From: Anaeramoeba flamelloides
Lineage: Eukaryota; Metamonada; Anaeramoebidae
Direction of reading: 5' to 3'
Assembly (NCBI GenBank): GCA_027625915.1
Contig: JANTQA010000030.1
Location: 2,604,001-2,668,000, forward strand
Length of the DNA stretch: 64,000 nucleotides
Shown here piece by piece: positions 48,737-60,649 of this stretch. Position 1 is the stretch's first letter; each line of letters begins with the position of its first letter. The translations under genes and the position numbers were made by a program. Below the pieces are notes generated by a model. It did no database searches and was not told the origin of the DNA. It saw nothing but the letters and a program-made list of their open reading frames with translations.

Positions 48737-49441
48737 CACTACAAGGAAAATTTAAATACCAAAAATAAAAGTTAGCCTAAACCATACATTGGATTTCAGT
48801 TATACTTCTTTTATAAATTATTTTTTCAAAGTTATCATAATTTTAGGTAATAAAAATAGGATAGCTATTAAACTCATGAAAATCCGAATACCCCTTTTCA
48901 AAAATACCGACTTTTGAAAAAAACACCTATTTTCAGGGTATTTTTTTATTGGAAAAAGTTGTATTGAATTACTTTTTGATTGAACATTAAGATTGAAAAA
49001 CGAATAAATGTTAAAGCAATTTGCAGAAAACAACCGGGAATATATATATATATATAAACTCAAACATGGAAAAAAATAAAATGATAAAAAATATTCCAAA
49101 AACAGATAAAAAATCAAATTTTCAATTTAATTTAGCAATATCTTTTGATTGAAATATTTCGTGCTATTTTCAAATTGAAAAATATGTTTCCTTTTAGACC
49201 ATTAAAAAAATACTTGAAAATTATCTCTCTACTAAGTCAATTAAAAAATTCAAAAATTTTACAATTAAAAATGAAAAAAATATTACTGAAAAATTTCATT
49301 TTTTTTTTCAATTCCTATTAATATCTATTAAAGTTGTAAACCTCATTGAAAATTGTTATGTATAATAATGTTTATTATATGAGTGTATTTCAAAAATACA
49401 AAATTTAGAGATTTTTTTTTGAAAAAATTTTCCTTGTAGTG
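48737..49441 (+). mobile_element. E1 element, copy 1 (CACTACAAGG ends)
   Basis: 705 bp bounded by CACTACAAGGAAAATTT and its reverse complement (AATTTTCCTTGTAGTG). The ends begin CACTA, as in the CACTA/EnSpm superfamily. AA lies on both sides, a possible 2-bp duplication. A minus-strand frame (SRLFSANCFN..., NRCFFQKSVFLKRG) is shared with copy 2, so some coding sequence may persist; no transposase motif is visible. Confidence 0.7.
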
Positions 49442-50589
49442 AAGTAAACCAGAATGAGTCTTGAAAATTTCAATTGTTTGAATATTTTTGTTTATTAAAT
49501 TTTTGGTTTTATTAAATTATGTTTTATATCTCCAATTGTGTAACTGTGGAATGTTTTTATACAAATGAGTGAAATTAATAAAAGACAAATGAAATAGATA
49601 CCCTGAAAAGGTGTGGATTTTGAAACAAATCTTTTCTTTTTTAATACCAAACAAGAAAGATCATCTTTCCAAAGGAATTTGTTGAAATCAAGAATATTAA
49701 TAAAAAAAAATCAAACAAAGTATATTTTCGAAGATTTGTTTCCTTTATCTTCTTAATTTGTAGTAAACAAAACAATTACCTAGAATTTCTCGCCTGTATT
49801 ACTATTTATAATTATTTTACAAAAGATTTTTTGGAAATTTGTTTTCAAAATTCTTTTTTCAAATATTTTTATCAAAACAAAGGAAACTATTTCAATCACT
49901 CAAGAAAGAGATTGGATTCTCGAAACCAAAAAATAACATCAAAAGATTCAACCCAAAAGAAAAAGAAAAAATTTGAAAAAATTGAAACCAGAATTTGGAA
50001 TTATTTTTAGTTCTCCATTTTAATGGAAAATAAATAATTAAAAAATCAAACTAATAAATCCAATAAACCCTTATTCTCAAGAAGAATTCAAAAATATCCT
50101 ATTTTCTGAACTCAATCAAGAATTAGATAAATGAAATGAAAATAGGATTTTTAAATTCATTTTGGAAAATTCTTTAGAAATGCAAAGTTATTTGATTCTC
50201 AAAAATTTTACAAACAAAAATATTTCCATAAAAAATTAAAAATACAATCAAATTAAGAAGAAGTAATTATATCAATGTTACAGATAAGATCAAGAAATAA
50301 ATGATTTGATTTTTATATATTTTTTAATTTGATCAATTTTTTTTTAATTTTTTGATTTCCATTTTTTAATTTGCTTTGCAAATATATTATACTGGGATAT
50401 CTGGCATTCGCATATTTAATTAAAATATTAATTTACTTGGTTAAAGAAATGATTTGAATCATTCAGTTTCTCGGAAACTGATGGTACTCAAAATTGGTAA
50501 AATATGCCTACTCCCTTAAAAACCTTTTATAATTACAGTTTTTTTTTACATTACTTTATTTGAAACGATTTGAAAAAGTTAACAAAAAC

Positions 50590-51414
50590 CTGCATTAAAG
50601 ACTATTCTATATTTAGTACTCCTCAGATAGTTCAGATTAAAGTCAAGACAACAATTAACCAAAATATTATTATTAGTATTTGTCATTTTTTTATTTCGTT
50701 TAAGGCTTCTGTAGTCAAAATAAATCGTTCAAAAAAATTTAATGCGTGTTTCAAAATAAAAAGCGTGTTTTTTGTTATAGAAGACCTATACCTTAACCAA
50801 TCAAAGAAACTGATAATAAAGCCTAAAAAAATATGGTATTGGTTTCTTAAAGTTCTATTATTTAAAAAGAAATTCTATAAAATGAAGGATCAAATTGGAA
50901 AATTTATCTCAAAAAATTGAGAGTAAATTTTTCAGAAAATTTTTATCATCAATAAAAAAGAAAAAATTCAAAAAAAAATTAAGAATATTATGAAAAATTT
51001 TCAACTATTTAGTAATAATTTAAATTTTACTGAAAATATCCAGATGTTTACCTACAAAATGGATTTGAACATAGGTATACTATTTGGTAGTAGATTGGAT
51101 GTTGCCTTGTTACAAGAATAAAAAAAAAGTATGGATAATATTTTGAAACACGGATTATAGTCTTTGTGCACGTATTATTTTGATCACTGTCGGATCGGAT
51201 TTTGGTATTAACAAAATCAAAATTAAAAGTTTGGTAATCGATTGCTTTCAAAGATCGTAATCAGATCAACCAAAAATATAGCTTTGTTAACTTTAAGAGT
51301 CTTGTAAAAATAAAAAAATGACAAATACTAATAATAATATTTTGGTTAATTGTTGTCTTGACTTTAATCTGAACTATCTGAGGAGGACTAAATATAGAAT
51401 AGTCTTTAATGCAG
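50590..51414. repeat. Near-perfect 106-bp inverted repeat around a 612-bp core
   Basis: 50,590-50,696 and 51,309-51,414 are reverse complements with a single mismatch (TAGTACTCC against TAGTCCTCC), far better preserved than other fold-backs here. A plus frame (50,570-50,920) crosses the left arm and continues into KIWYWFLKVLLFKKKFYK, the part shared with window bases 1-190. A minus frame (51,048-51,251) lies beside the right arm. Family unknown. Confidence 0.85.
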
Positions 51415-52394
51415 ATTAGTGCTAATAAATTTGTGGATGGTTTCGTTAGTTTTTTTTTTTACTGTTGGATGTTGGTTGTTTCCTCTTCAAACAGAGATCG
51501 TTCATTCAAATTTTACAAATTTTGTCTTTTTGTTTTTCAAATTTTTAGGTTTCATTTCGTTGAAAGTGATTTTGGTGTTATTAAAGTATGAATTCTCAAG
51601 AAAAAAACAAATGGAAAGGAAAAAGAAATGAAAAGGAATTTACGTCTATGTCTTTTAATCATCTTAAAGCTATTTAAAAATTTTGGAGTATTTAAAAAGA
51701 GTGTGGCGTGTTGCGAATAAAGAAAAAGAAAAGAAAAGAAAAGAATACAAAAATAAAGTTGTTTCTTGGTTTTTGTTTGAAATATTAAACAAGTTTCAAG
51801 AATAGGTTTTCTTGCAAAGCAACACTTGTTATTCACAACAAAACAACAACAAGAAGAAAAGTAGAGTATTTACAATTCATTATGATTAACACATAAAAGA
51901 TACATTTGATAGAAAGCTCGTTCGAAATCTAACTCTGAGAATCTGAATATCTTTGTAAAGAACGGAAAGATTTTAAGTCGATCTCGTTGATGAATATAAG
52001 TTGGGAGTCTCATTTGTTATTTTTTGAAAAAATAATTGATATTAAAAAAATGATATCGAAACTGTTTTTTGATCGAATTTTCTTTGCGAGCTGTAACTAA
52101 CAACTCTACTAAATAACATTTTTATATTTGTTGTTCAAATTAATTAGTACAATGGCTAGTTATTCTCTGAAGTGATTTTCAAAGTTAAAAATAAATAACG
52201 TTTTAAAGGAGCCAAATACAAGTCTTTGATAATTAAATGGATAACATTTCAGTTTATTCTCTTTTTTACAATCTTACAAAATTGCTATTAATGTTGTTTC
52301 TTCACATGCACAATATATACCAACATACAAAATATCAAAAGTACCAATCAAATGAATAATTGATAATGATTGACTCTCAAATTGTTCACTAACT

Positions 52395-53106
52395 CACTAC
52401 AAGACAAGGTAAATTTTTTCAAAAAAAAATCTCTAAATTTTGTATTTTTGAAATACACCCATATAATAAACATTGTGATACAGAACAATTTTCAAAAAGG
52501 TTTATAACTTTAATAGATATTAATAGGAATTGAAAAAAAAAATGAAATTTTTCAACAATAGTTTTTTCATTTTTAATTGTAAAATTTTTGAATTTTTTAA
52601 TTGACCTAGTAGAGAGATAATTTTCCAGTATTTTTTTAATAGTCTAAAAAGAAACATATTTTTCAATTTTAAAATAGCAGCAAATATTTCAATCAAAAGA
52701 TATCACGAAATTAAATTGAAAATCTGATTTTAAATCTGTTTTTGGAATATTTTTTATCATTTTTTTTTTTTTTTTTTTAATGTTTGAGTTTTTATATACA
52801 TTCCCGATTGTTTTCTGCAAATTGCTTTAACATGTATTCTTTTTTCTTTCTTAATGGTCAATCAAAAATTAATTCATTTCAACTTTTTTCATTAAAAAAA
52901 TACCCCAAAAATAGGTGTTTTTTTCAAAAGTCGGTATTTTTGAAAAGGGGGGTATTCGGATTTTCATGAGTTTAATAGCTATCCTTTTTTCATTACATAA
53001 AATTAAGATAACTTTGAAAAAATAATTTATAAATGAAGTATAACTGAAATAAGATGTAGATTTTTGGCTAACTTTAATTTTTGGTATTTAAATTTTCCTT
53101 GTAGTG
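52395..53106 (-). mobile_element. E1 element, copy 2 (inverted to copy 1)
   Basis: 712 bp with the same CACTACAAG ends, opposite orientation, and high similarity throughout to copy 1. It carries a small insertion near its CACTACAAGACAAGG end. The pair brackets about 2.95 kb that contains the R5 palindrome. Flanking target duplication is not evident. Confidence 0.75.
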
Positions 53107-53289
53107 TATTGTAAACAAAAAAAACCATAAGGAAAATGAAGAAAACTTTATTCTAATTTATTATCCCAAAACCAATTGGTTTAAGAATTTTTTTACATAG
53201 AACCTTGATTTATCAAGATACTTGTGATGAGTTTAAAAATAAAAATAATTAATATTTTCAAAATATCAACTTTGTATTTTATTATAAAG

Positions 53290-53520
53290 TTAATGTAACC
53301 GTTTTTAAAAAAGTTAAGACGATTTTTTTTTACTTTTTTGAAGTTTTTTATTTTAAAAAAGTTAGAATTGTTCCAGAATTAACACTTCTTGAAAATTTTC
53401 TGTTTTTTAAAAAAAGAGAACTTTTTCAGAATTAAAAACTTTTTACTCGTTTTACATTTTTAATAAAGTGAAAAATTTTTCAGAATTAAAAATTTCTATT
53501 TGAACAAAGTGAGAATTAAC
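53290..53520. repeat. Degenerate tandem array, TTTCAGAATTAAAA units
   Basis: Four or so irregular units mixing AAAAAAGTTA with TTCAGAATTAAAA. The reverse complement of 27,290-27,600 has the same vocabulary, so the two arrays are probably related. Confidence 0.5.
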
Positions 53521-54514
53521 AATTAAATGTGAGACAGTGACCGGAACCAAGAAAATCAGACCTTTTTAAACAAAGTTATCAGTTTATTAAAACACAAAAA
53601 TTTGAAAAAAGTATTAATTCTGACTAAAATCATAAAAAACAAAAAAAGTCCTCACTATTTTACAATAACTGTTCGAAAAAAATGAACTTTTATCAAAAAT
53701 TAATTATTTCCAAATGTTTTTTTTCAAAATAAAAAAGGAAAAAAAAGTTTAAAAGTAAGATAAAAAATTATTATTTAACTACACACAATTACATTTAATA
53801 TGAAATCATCTAATTTTCATTATAATTTTAATCAGTTTCATACAAAAAAAATAGGGTTTGAATTTTCAATAAAATTTCCTTTAAATTTCTTTTGATGAAT
53901 TTTTAAGAAATTTTCTTAAAACATTTCTAAAAATGCCAAAAAAAAATAATCAAATGATTGTTTTGAATCAAATTTGAATGAAATTATTATAACAATTCTT
54001 AAAAATAACATTAGGTTTTTATCACGTTTTTCAAACAGTCCAAGTATAACCGAAGAGCTTAAAACAAAATAATAGCTATAATAAAACCTTTGTACATTTT
54101 TTTTTCAAAAAGTCAACATGTTTATTAATAGTAAAAAATCCTGTTAATTTTCAGTCATTTTACAATTAATCCAAATCATTCATTTTTATCCACAATGGCT
54201 ATTCAGTTATTCTCTTAGTTTATTAAAAAAAATGTAAAATTTCATTTTTTTATTTTTTTACCTTTTATTTTCAAATATGCTAACTGAGAAACTTTATCTA
54301 AAGTGTGAATCGAAACACACAATTAAAAAAAAAAAAATTATATAATTTATCTTTATTAAGGTTTTTTTAAATAATTAAGATCGTTTATGAATTAATAATA
54401 TTTTTTAAATATTAATTTTATCAAATATATATCAAAAAAAACAATTTTTTTTTTTAAATAAATTAATTAATGGTTACATTAGTCAAAATAATAAAATATA
54501 AATAAAATATAAAT

Positions 54515-54680
54515 AATAATAATAATAAATAATTGTAACATAAACAATAGCAATGATAATAATAATAAAAAAAAAAAGGATTAACATAAACAACAGCAAT
54601 AATCATAATAAAAATATATATAAATTAAAATCATTATCATTATCATTAATATTATTATTATCGTGACCATTATTATTAAA

Positions 54681-54727
<47 letters not shown>

Positions 54728-54740
54728 CATCGTCATCAAA
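54515..54740. repeat. AAT/ATT triplet-rich tract
   Basis: Runs of (AAT)n then (ATT)n, including about 15 consecutive ATT units near 54,680-54,725, immediately downstream of the TOR stop codon. It is probably 3' UTR or flank. The open frame through it encodes only Asn and is not a gene. Confidence 0.85.
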
Positions 54741-54763
54741 ACTATAACTATAATTATGATTTG

Positions 54764-57700
54764 TTACCAAAACGGGCACCAACCAATGTAGCATTGAGAT
54801 AAATTTTCATTTGAGGTTGATTGTTGAATTAGGCGATCTACTTGGTTATTGATCGATAAGGTTTCATTTTTATTAAAATCTCTCCCTGTTAATTTATTAG
54901 AAATTCTTTCGATCACTTTCAGTGCTTCTTCATTCAAGCTTTGGTCATAGCTGTCATAATAGAAAAACCCTGAACCAGCTTTCACCATTTTTCTAAGTTT
55001 TTGTTGTTCCGGTTGACTGCCATCTCTGTCCAAAAACCAATTGATCAGAGGGTCATAAACAAATGCTTCTAGCAGGGCCATTAATGAATCTTTGTTATCT
55101 CTGATTACCTTCATTGAGTTTAAGCAGGTGTGTCTAAAGTTCCCTTCTGTTTTGGAAATTTCCATTGCGTTTACAAGCATTCTTGTCAACCTAAAGGGTA
55201 TCTTTTCAGGGAATTTCTCTCTTTGCATTGCCACCTCGAAGCAATCACCCAAATCGATGTGAATGATCTTACCTGAGGATCTGTTCATCATCAAGTTGCT
55301 CGGGTGCCGATCACCCAGGCCTAAAATGTAACCCACCATTGACATTACCGCCAATGATCTCGTGTAATTAGTTCTTCTATCAAGCCACACCTCTGAATTT
55401 TGAGATTTTAGCCATAATATCTGTGCAAGATCTTGTCCATCTGTTAAATCTAAGGCCAGTTTGAATAATTCCAATTTTTGCATGAGGGACAATTTTTCAT
55501 AGTCTTCAATTTCGTCAAAAATAAATTGGTGTTCCAAATTTGGTGCTCGATCTATTGAATTTCGATATTCTTTAATCAAATTTAATACCGTATCAGAGTG
55601 GGGTACCCAACCGATCAAGCCATTATTTGGCGACAGCGGAACCACGGCATACCTTTGGATAGATAGGTTTCTTTTGGAAGTTTCTGGATAGTTGGACAAT
55701 AACGTGTTTACCAAGCCAAACAGTTGCATTACCCGCTCATCTTGCCTCAAGTCTTCATGGCCTTTTAATAAAAATTTATAAATCAGCCCATCATCGCCAA
55801 AGATTTTAAACTTCCTTGGCCTTTGCTTTGAGCCCATCACAACCAAAGTATGATGGAATTTTTGGATTCGGATTATGTTTTCATTTGGCTGATAGGTTCC
55901 AGGCACAGCTAATTCCAAATTGCTTTGTTGGTATAATTCATGACTGACTTGAAGTAAATTTAATTTTGACATTTGAGGGATCTCTGGTGCAATTTTTTTA
56001 AAGACAAGGTAATACAATTTCCAGGCTTGCGTTAAATTCTTCCTATTTTTACTTTTAATATATCGTGCGCAATACTCCTTGGCTTCATTTAAATCTGGCC
56101 CGTATAGCTTGGCAAATTTTAATTCAGATCGAGTCTTGGGCCCCTTCAGGATTAGATCGTGCATTGGTTGCAAGGTATTTAACATTCCATTAATATTTTT
56201 CTCGACAAAATACAACCTCGATGCTTCCTCGAGCCCATCATACCACATTTCTTTCCATAATGTTGCAACTTTGATTAATTCTTGACTTACCAATTCGGCT
56301 TGTTTCACCAAATTTGGTGAATAATACTTCATGGTTTCCATGATCTTTTCAGATTCATATTGCTTATCAATATTGTCAGAATTTTTTTTTAAGCATTCCG
56401 TACATCCCTTGCCTCTACATTTTTTACAATTTTTAATAGCCATTTCTTTACTTCTTTTTTTTTGTTCCGATTGTGATTTAAAGGCCACGGTTAGCGGGTA
56501 AATCAATGCCTGAGGGTGTATTTTACCAATGCCAATCAGCCAATCATGTAATAGTTTCCGAATTGGATTTATTGGAGTATGGATCCTAGCAATTAATTGC
56601 GGAATTACTAATAGCCAGGTGCTAATTGAGACAGTTTCAAACCCTTCGGTTAAAACTTTAATAACTTCATTTTTGGTCCCATATCTAAAGTATAAAGTCA
56701 AGATTCTTAAGGTATCTTGTAAACACATTTGGTAAGAACTTAGAGAAATAGATTTAAAAAATGCTTTAATTGCTTGTATTACATATTGTTTAATCTGATT
56801 ATCATTAAAACTGCTCATAATTTCTCTTTCATTTCCTTTATCTCCCTCGTAATCTTCATAGCCATCATCATCTTCGTCGTCGTCATCATCGTCATCATCG
56901 TCGTCGTCATCATCGTCATCATCGATATCATCGTCATCATCATATGTTTCATCATCATCACCTTCCCCTTCCCCTTCTTGTTCTTCTTGTTTTTCTTGTT
57001 CTCCTTGTTCTTCGTCTTCTTCATCTTCATCTTCACTCTGATAATAATTATTACCAATATTTTCTTCTTCTTTAATACTACTATTTTTCTTAGTAATACT
57101 TTTTGTTTTGTTTAATTTATTTTCCATTGTTCTCGAATTTGTTTGTAATCGCGATACAATAAAAAAGTTCATTAAAGCCAAAGAATGCCAGGCTTTATAC
57201 CAATATTTATCATAAGTGGTTGCCTTTCTAAAAGAAGACAAGATTTTATTTAATTTCTTCATTTGAAAGATATCATTATTCACTACAGATAATTGATATT
57301 CCCCTAATTTTAAATGACAATTGGCTCTTAATCTAGCTGTCCAACCGCCTTTCATACTTTGTTCGGGGTTTTCCATTATATAAGGAGGCATTGATTTAAT
57401 TAAATGTTTTAATTCTTTAATGACAAATTTTTTTTTTTGAATTTTTTCTTCCTTTAAGAATTGTTCTTTGGGATCTAAATCAATTTTTAAATGATTCCTA
57501 TTAAATTTACTATCAAGGCTGTTCTTATTGTTATTTAAAAAAAGATTTGAATTTTCTTCAATATTAAATTTAATTTTATTATTTAAGGGGTTATTTAAAT
57601 CATTATTATTATATTCCTTTTTCCATAAAAATTTTAAATGTGCGAATTTAACCTTTGGATTTATTTTTACTTTATTTTTGGTCAATAATTTGGCATTATA

Positions 57701-60617
57701 AAATGAATTTCTATTTTTCTCCATAAAGAATTGGTTTGATGATGAAATTAATTTTGAGAAGGATTTTTTGGTATTTAAATTATTTGTGATCAAGGATTTC
57801 TTTTCCATTGGGGGGGGATAAGATCTATTATCATTATCATCACTACTGCCATTATTATTATTAATGTTGTTATTCTTATTTGAAGAAGTAGACAATAATT
57901 CTTTTAAAATTTTTTTTGATAATTTCGTATTACCATTTTTTCGAACAATTGAAGCGAATTTCAGCCAAATATCAACATTTTCTTTAGGAGGGATCACTAG
58001 GGCATGTATTGATAAAATATCTTCCCAAACACTCATATGTGGCTGGCAGCCTAATAATCTTTTATTCCAACAATTTATTAAAATTTTTTGCCTTTTTTTC
58101 TTCTTGGTATCCAATTTTTTGAATTCAATAATTTCTTCTAATTCAACTAACTGCTGTGCTTTGACAATTTCCCGGTAGGCTCGAGAATAGCTCTCATTAA
58201 TTAACCCAGTTAAATTAATTGAAACTATCTTTCGGGCATTGTTTATGGAATTTTGAGCTTCAATAAATTTCCCCTGTTGTATTTTTAAAATGGAATTAAA
58301 AAAAGAATAATCGTAATTTTTTTTGTTAATGACTGATAAATATTTATTTAAGTGTGCCCATTTATTTAAGGAACTGGAAGCCCTCGCAGCTAAGGGCGCA
58401 ATAATTTTTTTCCATTTCAAATCTATTTGATCCCAAACCTGTTCGGATAAATCATATAGTTTTTTCCAATCTGAAATTGAATTTAAGCATCTCATTTTAC
58501 CAACTATCAATTCATAATATTTTTTAGTATTTGGCTTTGTTAATTTTAAATTTTTTTCATAAACAATTATGGCATCTTCCCATCGGTTTAATTCTTCAAA
58601 CCAACTTTCCCGCAATGTAATTGAAAATTGCTTTTTTGGTGCAAAGTTGAGTATGCCAACCGCAGATTCCTGTTGTTGTAATTTATTATTTATTGAAATC
58701 AAGGATCCAATTATTTCTGGTAGAAATTTTTTATTTTTATTTTTAAATTCCAATTCCTTATAGTGCAGCGCCTTCGCATAGCTATTACATTTGACAGCAA
58801 TTTTAGATAATAAAAAGGAAGATATGGGTAAAGGGTGGAGTACATGCTCCATAAATTCAGATAGATTTAATAATATTTGTAAAATATTAATTGGAATTGT
58901 TTCAGAATTTAGTGCCAATTGTAAATTATTGATAATAATTCCCTGATCATTTTCATTTAGCTCTGTCCAACAACTTAGAAAGGCCACATTAAATAACTCA
59001 TCCGTAATTGGTAAATACAAATGGCTCAGCGCAGAACAACTTCTTATTGCAGAACAAGTGGATTGCTTCATTAATTGGATGGAAAATAATTTAATCCAAT
59101 GATCCCAATCTTCTTTCGTTGAAAAATTCTTCACTTTACAAGAATTTGTTAAAATCTGACTATTAATTGGTAATTTTTCATCTTGACTTCTGCCTGTTGG
59201 CATTGTAACCATTTCATTGGCAAGGAATAATTTTTTTTCATTTCTAATTTTATTGTCATTAAAATAATAATCATTTAAAAAATAAATATTAACTACATTC
59301 TCCTCACCGTTATTATTATTATTATCATTATTATTATCATTATCATGGTTATATTTTTGATAAAAAATTTGTTCAATTAATGTGTAATATTCAATATTTT
59401 TAATTTTTAAATCAAATAAAATTTGATTAAATAATGGTAAAAAATTTTTAAATTTCTTTCCAAAATATTTGATAAAATAGCAGACAGTTTTCATTATATT
59501 TATTCTTAATTCCTTATTTTTAATTTGAAGTAATCTTGCTAAGGAATATAGTATTTGTGAATAATATAAATTTAAATCGACTTTTAAAATGAATTTACCA
59601 ATCATTTTAATAATGAAGATTTTTAATTCCATATTAATTCTTTCTGCTTGTATTAATATTAAAATCTTTGGGATGATCAAATGTAAATAATCTTCTAATG
59701 AGGAACCAAATAATTCCAAGGCGTGCAATGTTCTTTTTACTGTTTGAATATAACTATTATTTTTAATATTATTTATATTTAAAACCTGGGTTAATCTTGG
59801 TATCAATTTGGGGAAATATTTATTGAACTCGTCTTTTAGGGCTAAATATAATTCTTCAATTAATGATACAATTTGAAGTAATAATTCTTGATGCCAAAAT
59901 TCATCAATGATCATTAAAATATCATTCAAATATGGTTTAATTTGATGTCGCACAATACCCACTAAAAGACTTAACTGCTGAAACATAAAATCTTTGACCT
60001 TGGGGTTGATGTACATTACTTTTAAAAAAATTGGCATTATTTGAGTTAAAAATCGAACGGAATTATTGCCTAAATCAGAGAGAATGATCATCAATATCTG
60101 AATACTGGACATGTGGAATTTATTTAAAGACGGATTATATAATATTCTTAAGAGGGATGAAATTGCTACAACGGGATAAAATTCTTGTAATGAAGTTCCT
60201 AATCCCGGTAAAAGATCGATATATCCTATTCCAGATTGTATATCGCTTTCTGGTGGCCTCATTAAGACTGATGTTCCCATTAATGTTTTGATCCATTTTT
60301 GATTATAAGATTTCTGGTTATTGTTTTCCCTTGATTTATTTGTTGAAATTGTTAAATTTCTTAAAAAGGGGAAAAATTTATTTTTTAAAGATTCTGTTTG
60401 ATCAAAATTATTGTTTTGATTATTAAAATTATTATAATTTTTTTTATTTTCATCATTGTTATCATCATTGTCATTACCACCGCCTCCTACACCATCTTCA
60501 TCATCATAAAAATTAATATTATTGTTATCATTGTTATCCTTGTTCCTATTACTATGATTATTATTATTATTATTATTGTTGTTGTTGTTATTGTTGTCAT
60601 TGTGGTTATTATTATTA

Positions 60618-60649
<32 letters not shown>

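Larger units (their letters stand above)
45760..54763. other. 9-kb repeat-rich region, no complete gene
   Basis: Presumably includes the UNC-50 intron and N-terminal exon(s). Recognised content: R4 element (46,218-46,808), inverted E1 pair (48,737-49,441 and 52,395-53,106), the R5 palindrome (50,590-51,414), a tandem array (53,290-53,520) and an AAT/ATT triplet tract (54,515-54,740). Open frames here are short, A/T-run derived and not assignable. Confidence 0.6.

Noticed and set aside
49850-50000. Overlapping plus-strand frames rich in Lys/Phe (for example a stretch with NHSRKRLDSRNQK)
   Set aside because: Two frames look equally open, typical of this base composition, and there is no start or acceptor that favours either.
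54603-54794. Poly-Asn frame next to TOR
   Set aside because: Translation of an ATT triplet tract in the TOR 3' flank, overlapping the stop in another frame.
56774-57115. Plus-strand frame of Ile/Val runs
   Set aside because: Complement of the poly-Asp tract in TOR.
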